In this document: positions 6,406-11,852 of the stretch, one piece after another | How positions within the stretch are numbered: the first letter of the stretch is position 1 | Layout of the letters: each line of letters begins with the position of its first letter | Source: Pseudomonadota bacterium | Lineage (GTDB): Bacteria; Pseudomonadota; Gammaproteobacteria; Burkholderiales; Gallionellaceae | DNA length: 11,852 nt | Direction: 5' to 3' | NCBI GenBank assembly: GCA_021783855.1 | Contig: JAJXTL010000085.1 | Span: forward strand, 1-11,852 | Notes under the pieces: generated by a model | Told to the model about the DNA's origin: nothing | The model's input: only the letters and a program-made list of their open reading frames with translations | The model's database searches: none | Translations under genes and position numbers: made by a program

Positions 6406-7239
6406 CTATCCTTGCAACAACAGGGTAGCTGCGCTATTGATCCGTTCGATTTCAGGGAGACATTCCCTCAAATCCGCCCAGTCCATGTCGAGTCTTTCCC
6501 ATGCGGAAGGGGCGATCGCGGGAATCAGATCGTAGCCCGAGTTGCCGATATCGAGCGCATGGCACAGTATGTTGGCCAGATGGATCACATCGGTCAACGG
6601 CTCGCCGTCGGGGGAGTGGTGATCGCGAATCGCATTCTGCAGCGCAAGTGGAAATTTCCAGTGTTTTGCTACCGCGTAGCCGATCTCCGAATGATCGATC
6701 CCGATTATTTTCTTCTCCGCTTCCTGCATTTCACAATCTTCCGCTGTGCAATACCTGAGTGCATCGCTGAAAGCTTCGTGGTAATACATATCCAACACCA
6801 GCTTGCCAATATCGTGCAGTAAACCGGCAGTAAATGCAATTTCCGGGCTGCCACTAGAGCGCTCGGCAAGCACCCTGGCGCAAACCGCCGTGCCGATGCC
6901 GTGACGCCAGAAAGCGAGACGGTCGAATTCGCCCTTGTCGACAGACGAAAACTGCCCGATAACCCCGCCTGCTACCGCCAGGGCGCGCACGCCGTTGAAT
7001 CCGAGCACGACCACCGCTTCGTTGATTGAACCGATGCGCGAGGAAAAGCCGTAGAACGCGGAATTAGCCACACGCAATACGCGCGCAGAGAGTCCCTGAT
7101 CCCGAGCTATCCTGGCTACCAGTTGCGGCATATCCAGATTCTCTTTTTCGAAGCTCTCCAGCAACTCAACCAGCACCACCGAAAGAGAGGGAAGCTGCTT
7201 CAGATGCTCTAGCATTTGCTCCATGGCAAGAGGGGTCAT
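6406..7239 (-). CDS. HDOD domain protein
   Basis: Signalling protein of 277 aa made almost wholly of one HDOD domain (about residues 12-215), with the typical opening LPSLSVVLVELLESF, the helix ARIARDQGLSARVLRVANSAFYG, and SINEAVVVLGFNGVRALAV. HDOD proteins are HD-hydrolase relatives that mostly act as regulatory or scaffold modules next to c-di-GMP and two-component proteins. Here H113, H142-D143 (LLHDIGK), H183 and H207-H208 (RDHHSP) are present, so a metal site may survive; whether it hydrolyses anything is unknown. The last 60 residues look like a helical C-terminal extension. The ATG overlaps the stop of the upstream 106-aa gene as ATGA, so the two are translationally coupled and probably act together with the large c-di-GMP sensor. 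It converges on sspB. Confidence 0.9.
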   Translation of the reverse strand: MTPLAMEQMLEHLKQLPSLSVVLVELLESFEKENLDMPQLVARIARDQGLSARVLRVANSAFYGFSSRIGSINEAVVVLGFNGVRALAVAGGVIGQFSSVDKGEFDRLAFWRHGIGTAVCARVLAERSSGSPEIAFTAGLLHDIGKLVLDMYYHEAFSDALRYCTAEDCEMQEAEKKIIGIDHSEIGYAVAKHWKFPLALQNAIRDHHSPDGEPLTDVIHLANILCHALDIGNSGYDLIPAIAPSAWERLDMDWADLRECLPEIERINSAATLLLQG

Positions 7240-7556
7240 TTAAACGCCTCCAGCCGGTATTCGAGCACGTTCTCGAGCAATTTGTCCATCAGTGGAGCAT
7301 CGCCGCTTTTACGGAACAGATGCTCAATCCGGCCAAGCATCTGTTCTTTTTGCAAGGCAATATCGTTCTCGGAAAGATACGCTTCCACTTCGACCTGGAC
7401 ATGGGCGATTTCCCGTCTTGCCAACGATGCGATCATGCTTGCGCTCAGTTCAGCATTTTTAGCCAGCAGGATTTTTCCTGCCGGATCATATACAGAAGCT
7501 GCCAACCTCATTCCTGCCTTGACTTCTTCAAGGGCAACCGTCGTAACTCGAATCAT
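7236..7556 (-). CDS. Small protein resembling the N-terminal region of HD-GYP proteins
   Basis: I read this as a 106-aa protein starting at the ATG at 7556 (MIRVTTVALEEVKAGMRLAA). The frame can be extended upstream to 7679, but that would overlap the large sensor by more than 100 bp and adds no family-like sequence. Residues 1-60 (VKAGMRLAASVYDPAGKILLAKNAELSAS, then a segment ending ARREIAHVQVEVE) resemble the beta-rich region preceding HD-GYP phosphodiesterase domains, where a line such as GM.LA..V.D..G.LLL..G..L is common; the HD-GYP domain itself is missing. The rest is a charged helix (about 65-105). It begins 11 bp after the sensor stop and overlaps the HDOD gene, so a role as small partner of those two is likely. 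No catalytic residues are recognised and the exact function is unknown. Confidence 0.75.
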   Translation of the reverse strand: MIRVTTVALEEVKAGMRLAASVYDPAGKILLAKNAELSASMIASLARREIAHVQVEVEAYLSENDIALQKEQMLGRIEHLFRKSGDAPLMDKLLENVLEYRLEAFK

Positions 7557-7567
7557 GATCTCACAAC

Positions 7568-10500
7568 CTAGGGAGCAAACACCAGCACGACGCCTTTCGC
7601 CTGGGAGGACGCACCGAGTGTATGGCACCAGCAGTCCGCAATTCCCCCTCCGGGCATTTGACATCCCGGGATATTGCACTCTCCTTCCTCGTAGGCTTTA
7701 CGGATGCAATCGGAAAGAACAACCGGCAATCTTTCGCTCACCCAGCTGCCCAACAAACCTGAGCCGAAAACCCGCTCCGCAGTCCTGTTCGACAGGACGA
7801 TCATGCCATCCTCATCCACGCCGAGCACCCCGACAGGAAGACATTCCAGCACTTCCTGCGAAACTTTCAGAATATCCATGTTGTGCAACGCTTCGAGCGT
7901 CTTTTCGTCCACCGTCTTTTCGAGCATCAGCTTGGCGCGAGACAGCTCCTGGTTGGCCGACGCAAGTTCGGCCACAGTCCGATCGAGATCACGCCGCATT
8001 TCATAACGCTGGAATGCTTCTGAAATATTGGTGCGCAGCAGATCGTCTTCCCAAGGTTTGGTGAGAAATTTGTATACCGCGCCTTCATTGATCGCTTCGG
8101 TCACTGAATTCAGGTCGGTATACCCGGAGAGAACGATTCGAATGCTGGCCGGATGCAGCTGTTTGGCACGCCTCAGGAAATCCACCCCGCTCATTTCAGG
8201 CATGCGTTGGTCTGAAACGATAACGCCGACACTGTGGGTGGCCAACATGGCGAGCGCCTCATTTGCGCTCGTCGTCTTCAGTATCCGGTAACCGTCCCGG
8301 CGCAGCAGCCTGACGAGCGCATTCAGGATATTCTCCTCGTCGTCCAGCAGCAAAAGCGTCTGCTTCCCTTCATCTCCTCCGACACATTCCAGCTTGCGCC
8401 CGGATTGCAGTATAGCCGTGATGTCGCTGCCGGGCAGCGGTCTGGAAAAATAATAACCCTGGATTTCGTCGCATTTACGGGCGTGCAGAAACATTTGTTG
8501 TTCGAGCGTTTCCACACCTTCAGCAATTACCCTGAGTCTCAGACTGTGCGCCATGGAAATGATGGCCTCGACGATGACCATATCCTCGGGATCGGTGGTG
8601 ATATCTCTTACGAAAGATTGATCGATCTTGATCCGGTCGAGTGGGAGACGCTTGAGATAGCCGAGGGACGAATAGCCTGTGCCGAAGTCATCGATGGACA
8701 GCTGCACGCCCAGCGCTTTCAATTCCCGCAGCAAAGATAGTACCTGTTCAGTATCCTGGATCAAAATGCTTTCCGTGAGCTCAAGCTCCAGATGCCTGGC
8801 CTCGATCCCGGAAATCTTCAGCGCTTCCTTCACCGTTTCCAGCAGTTCATTATCTCTGAACTGGCGGATCGACAAATTCACCGCCACGCCGATATCGAAC
8901 CCCATTTCATGCCATGCCTTGACCTGCAAACAGGCCGTCTGCATCACCCATTTGCCCAATGGGACGATGAGGCCCGTCTCTTCGGCGACTGCAATGAAAC
9001 GCGACGGAGCGATCAGTCCCATTTCAGGATGTTGCCAGCGAACCAGAGCCTCCACACTGAACATTTGTCCGCTCTGCAAATCGACCTGGGGCTGGTAATG
9101 AAGCACAAACTCGCCCTGTTCCAGCGCGCGTCTGAAACCGTTTTCGATCGCATGGCGTTCCATTGCAAGTTCATTCATTTCCGGGGTGAAAAACTGGAAG
9201 CAGTTCCTTCCCCGCTCCTTGGCGCGATACATCGCCGACTCGGCATTTCTGAGCAGAGCGGCTTCATCTTCGCCGTTGCCGGGATAAACGGCGATCCCGA
9301 TGCTTGCAGAGATGAAAATTTGATGCCCGTTGCACTCGAAAGAAGAAGACAGCATTTCGAGCAATTTGTCGACAATCAGTGTGACATCCTCTTCCTTGCC
9401 CATTTCTGGCAGGATGACGACGAACTCGTCGCCTCCCTGTCTTGCTACGGTATCCTCTTTGCGCAGGTTTTCGACCAGACGGGATGCGACCCCCTTCAGC
9501 AGCATGTCGCCATACTGGTGGCCGAGACTGTCGTTGAGCACCTTGAAGTTGTCCAGATCGAGAAACAGCACGGCCGCCTTACCCGAATGACGGCGAGCTT
9601 GATTGATCGTCTGATAAAGACGATCCTGGAGCAGGCTCCGGTTGGGCAGGCCGGTTACCGTATCGTAGAAGGCAAGCTGGTGTATTTTTTCATCCGAGGC
9701 TTTGCGCAGCGAAATATCGGAAAATACCCCGACATAATGCGCAACCTGTCCATCAGCATCGGAAACGGCGGTAATGGTCAGCCATTCCGGGTAAACCTCG
9801 CCGCTCTTGCGCCGGTTCCAGATCTCTCCCTGCCAGTATTTGTCGCGGGTGACGGTATCCCACAGGTTGCGGTAGAATTCTGCATCCTGTCGTCCGGAAT
9901 GGAGCAGGGCGGGAGTTCGGCCTATCGCCTCCGTGGCGCTGTAGCCGGTCAAACGGGTGAAGGCCCGGTTGACCCGGAGAATGCGCTGATCGAGGTCGGT
10001 AATCATGATGCCTTCCTCTGTCTCGAAAGCCGTGGCGGCGATGCGCAGCTCCTGTTCGGCCTGCTTGCGTCCCGTAATGTTCTCGATCAGCGCAACGATG
10101 TAGTCGAAGCTGCCATCTGCCTTGCGCAAGACTCGCGCGGCGAGACGAACATAAACGGTCATGCCGTCCTTGCGGATGAAGCGCTTGTCTATGGTAAATC
10201 CATCGATCTCGCCGCGCAGTGCCTGGCTGAACACGAGTTTGTTGGCGGCAAGGTCGTCCGGATGAGTCAGTTCGGCCCAGGTCATGCGCGTCAATTCTTC
10301 GCGCGAATAACCCAGCATTTCGCACAAGGCATCGTTAACCTCCAGCCAGCCTTTTTCCGGACTGGTCGCGGCCATCCCCACCATGGAACGCTCGAAATAG
10401 GCGCGGAAATGGCGTTCGCTGGAAAGGAGCGCTTTCTGCGCCTGTCTGCGTTCCCTTTCCCGGTCGAAGCTATCCAGCGCAAACGAGATGTCGGACGACA

Positions 10501-11852
10501 TTTCATTCAGCAGCTCGATCATTTCGGCATCGAATGCGCCGACATGCGCATGGTAAACGACGAACACGGCAAACGGGGCGCCTGCACGGGGAATCGGGAA
10601 GGACCCGCTCGATCTGAAATCGTAGCGCAGCGCAAGCTCATGCCATGGCGCCGTGGTATCGTTCGCCTGAAAGTCGTTGACGATCACGGTGCGGTTCTCG
10701 CGGAATGCGGTTCCAGCCGGGCCTCGCCCTTCCGGCGACTCTTCTCTCGAAGAAATCAAGATGCCGTCCAGATATTCGACCCCGTTGCCATAGTTTGCCA
10801 CCGGCTCGATCAGGCCATTGGCCTCGTTCAACTGGCCGATCCAGGTCATCTCCAAGCCGCCGAACTCCACCGCCGTCCGGCACAACAGCGGAAACAGCGC
10901 GGGCTCGTCATCCATCCGCACGATGGCCTGATTGATTTCGCTGAGCGCCCTGTAGAGTTTCGTCAGGCGTTCGATGCGCGCATCGGACGCCTTGCGCTCG
11001 GTGATGTCTTCGGCCACGCCGGCAACACGATAAACCTGTCCATCGCCGTCGCGCACCGGAAATGCCTGGTCATGTATCCAGCGCACGCCGCCATCGGGGC
11101 GGATAATGCGGTATTCCTCATCGTACAGGCCTGCAACCTGCTTGCTCATCGCCGCTTGCAGGACGCGCTGCCGATCCTCGACATGAATGGCGTTCAGCCA
11201 GTCTTGCGGGGATGCGTAGAGCGCCGCCACCGTTCTACCCCAGATCGTTTCATAAGCCGGGCTGATGTAGAGCATCTCGCCCTTGGCAGGGTCGGTCATC
11301 CAGAATACCTCACGGATGTTTTCGGAAAGCTGGCGAAATCGCTCAAGGCTTTCTTTCAGGATTTCATCGAGACGTTTGCGCTCGGTGATGTCGCGTCCGA
11401 TGACCACCAATCCCTTGCGTCGCCCCGCCTCGTCGAACATCGGCACCTTGCGCGTCTCCAAGATCACGCATCGACCCTCTTCAACTGCAAAGCTTTCTTC
11501 GTCCACCAGCAAGTGTCCTGCCTGCCAGGCATTTTCATCGGTCAACCGACATCCTTCATACGCTGCGCTGAATTCAGGTTGCAGAGCCGCCAATTCCATG
11601 TCGGTTTTACCCCGCCAGGGAAGAGGGTGCAATTTGAACATTTGTCTGGCAGGCTCATTGACGATCTGCCAGCGAGACTCCCCGTCCTTGAACAAGACCG
11701 TATCGGGAATGGCTTCGATTAATGTACTCAATTGATCTTTGCCGCGCAACTCGACGTTTTTCCGTTCGAGTTCGGCTTGCTGATTGCGCATCGGCCTGAA
11801 AATCAGGAAATACAGGGCGGGGGATACGATCGCGGCGAGCGCGATGGGATCG
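7568..11852 (-). CDS. Membrane-anchored PAS/GAF/GGDEF/EAL sensor fused to a receiver and a C-terminal PAS domain (N-terminus off window)
   Basis: The frame is open through base 11852, so the N-terminus is missing. Upstream of the Met codon at 11791 it encodes a hydrophobic stretch (PIALAAIVSPALYFLIF), a membrane helix, followed by RPMRNQQAELERKN, a coiled-coil start; 11791 is therefore unlikely to be the true start. Counting from that Met: PAS about 20-140, PAS 150-265, GAF 275-445, PAS 455-580, PAS 585-705, GGDEF 706-870, EAL 880-1130, REC 1143-1260, coiled coil 1260-1305, PAS 1308-1405. The cyclase signature G786-GDEF is intact with an inhibitory-site RxxD (R777-D780). The EAL domain keeps E914, N972, E1004, D1034-D1035, K1055, E1091 and Q1111, so both c-di-GMP synthesis and breakdown are possible. 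REC has D1150-D1151, phospho-acceptor D1194, S1222 and K1245. A Cys/His cluster lies near the end (C1372, C1377, C1387, C1389, H1390). It leads an operon with the 106-aa and HDOD genes. Confidence 0.92.
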   Translation of the reverse strand, partial: DPIALAAIVSPALYFLIFRPMRNQQAELERKNVELRGKDQLSTLIEAIPDTVLFKDGESRWQIVNEPARQMFKLHPLPWRGKTDMELAALQPEFSAAYEGCRLTDENAWQAGHLLVDEESFAVEEGRCVILETRKVPMFDEAGRRKGLVVIGRDITERKRLDEILKESLERFRQLSENIREVFWMTDPAKGEMLYISPAYETIWGRTVAALYASPQDWLNAIHVEDRQRVLQAAMSKQVAGLYDEEYRIIRPDGGVRWIHDQAFPVRDGDGQVYRVAGVAEDITERKASDARIERLTKLYRALSEINQAIVRMDDEPALFPLLCRTAVEFGGLEMTWIGQLNEANGLIEPVANYGNGVEYLDGILISSREESPEGRGPAGTAFRENRTVIVNDFQANDTTAPWHELALRYDFRSSGSFPIPRAGAPFAVFVVYHAHVGAFDAEMIELLNEMSSDISFALDSFDRERERRQAQKALLSSERHFRAYFERSMVGMAATSPEKGWLEVNDALCEMLGYSREELTRMTWAELTHPDDLAANKLVFSQALRGEIDGFTIDKRFIRKDGMTVYVRLAARVLRKADGSFDYIVALIENITGRKQAEQELRIAATAFETEEGIMITDLDQRILRVNRAFTRLTGYSATEAIGRTPALLHSGRQDAEFYRNLWDTVTRDKYWQGEIWNRRKSGEVYPEWLTITAVSDADGQVAHYVGVFSDISLRKASDEKIHQLAFYDTVTGLPNRSLLQDRLYQTINQARRHSGKAAVLFLDLDNFKVLNDSLGHQYGDMLLKGVASRLVENLRKEDTVARQGGDEFVVILPEMGKEEDVTLIVDKLLEMLSSSFECNGHQIFISASIGIAVYPGNGEDEAALLRNAESAMYRAKERGRNCFQFFTPEMNELAMERHAIENGFRRALEQGEFVLHYQPQVDLQSGQMFSVEALVRWQHPEMGLIAPSRFIAVAEETGLIVPLGKWVMQTACLQVKAWHEMGFDIGVAVNLSIRQFRDNELLETVKEALKISGIEARHLELELTESILIQDTEQVLSLLRELKALGVQLSIDDFGTGYSSLGYLKRLPLDRIKIDQSFVRDITTDPEDMVIVEAIISMAHSLRLRVIAEGVETLEQQMFLHARKCDEIQGYYFSRPLPGSDITAILQSGRKLECVGGDEGKQTLLLLDDEENILNALVRLLRRDGYRILKTTSANEALAMLATHSVGVIVSDQRMPEMSGVDFLRRAKQLHPASIRIVLSGYTDLNSVTEAINEGAVYKFLTKPWEDDLLRTNISEAFQRYEMRRDLDRTVAELASANQELSRAKLMLEKTVDEKTLEALHNMDILKVSQEVLECLPVGVLGVDEDGMIVLSNRTAERVFGSGLLGSWVSERLPVVLSDCIRKAYEEGECNIPGCQMPGGGIADCWCHTLGASSQAKGVVLVFAP

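Noticed and set aside
6349..6822. 157-codon plus-strand frame starting in the sspB-HDOD intergenic region
   Set aside because: Most of it is antisense to the HDOD gene, it has no ribosome site or family resemblance, and it begins just past the terminator hairpin.
7557..7679. Upstream extension of the 106-aa gene by 41 codons
   Set aside because: It would overlap the well-supported C-terminus of the sensor by over 100 bp, and the added residues are not family-like; the ATG at 7556 fits the usual short intergenic gap.
8792..11722. A 976-codon open frame on the plus strand, antisense to the large sensor
   Set aside because: It lies wholly opposite a gene with clear PAS, GAF, GGDEF, EAL and REC motifs. 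Its translation has no recognisable domain and is rich in His, Arg, Gln and Pro, as expected for the reverse of a codon-biased gene. Its length is striking but explained by low stop frequency in that frame.

Overview
The window looks like chromosomal DNA of a betaproteobacterium, most plausibly a Gallionellaceae-type or other Nitrosomonadales-type organism. Three things point there: an Alternative Complex III (ACIII) respiratory operon, an sspA-sspB pair of the betaproteobacterial type, and a large c-di-GMP signalling protein of the kind common in that group. The taxon is an inference from gene content and protein style; no marker gene in the window proves it.

Left half (1-6245, plus strand): one tightly packed operon. 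It enters with the 3' end of the molybdopterin-oxidoreductase-like subunit of ACIII (actB1), then the separate Fe-S subunit (actB2), the NrfD-like quinol-binding membrane subunit (actC), a DUF3341 subunit (actD) broken by a single in-frame TAA, a monoheme cytochrome c (actE), and the second large membrane subunit (actF). The pentaheme subunit actA presumably lies upstream, outside the window. ACIII oxidises membrane quinol and passes electrons to a periplasmic cytochrome c or directly to an oxidase, so it does the job of the bc1 complex. Seven bases after actF come sspA (RNA-polymerase-binding stringent starvation protein A) and, overlapping it by GTGA, sspB (ClpXP adaptor). In many Betaproteobacteria sspA-sspB follow petABC (bc1), so here ACIII appears to occupy the bc1 locus.

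Middle (6246-6405): a convergent intergenic stretch with a rho-independent-terminator-like hairpin nested inside a second inverted repeat. The inner core resembles the CGTCATTCCCGCG-type dispersed palindromes of proteobacteria.

Right half (11852-6406, minus strand): a three-gene signalling operon read right to left. First is a very long membrane-anchored sensor (N-terminus beyond the window) with PAS-PAS-GAF-PAS-PAS-GGDEF-EAL-REC-PAS architecture. Next is a 106-aa protein resembling the N-terminal region of HD-GYP proteins, then an HDOD-domain protein, with 11 bp and an ATGA overlap as spacing. The sensor has apparently intact cyclase and phosphodiesterase motifs, a phosphorylatable receiver, and a cysteine-rich terminal PAS segment.

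I saw no tRNA, rRNA, CRISPR array, insertion sequence or phage gene. The points most worth a second look are the actD internal stop, the ACIII/sspAB arrangement, the EAL-REC-PAS fusion with its Cys/His cluster, and the compound palindrome.
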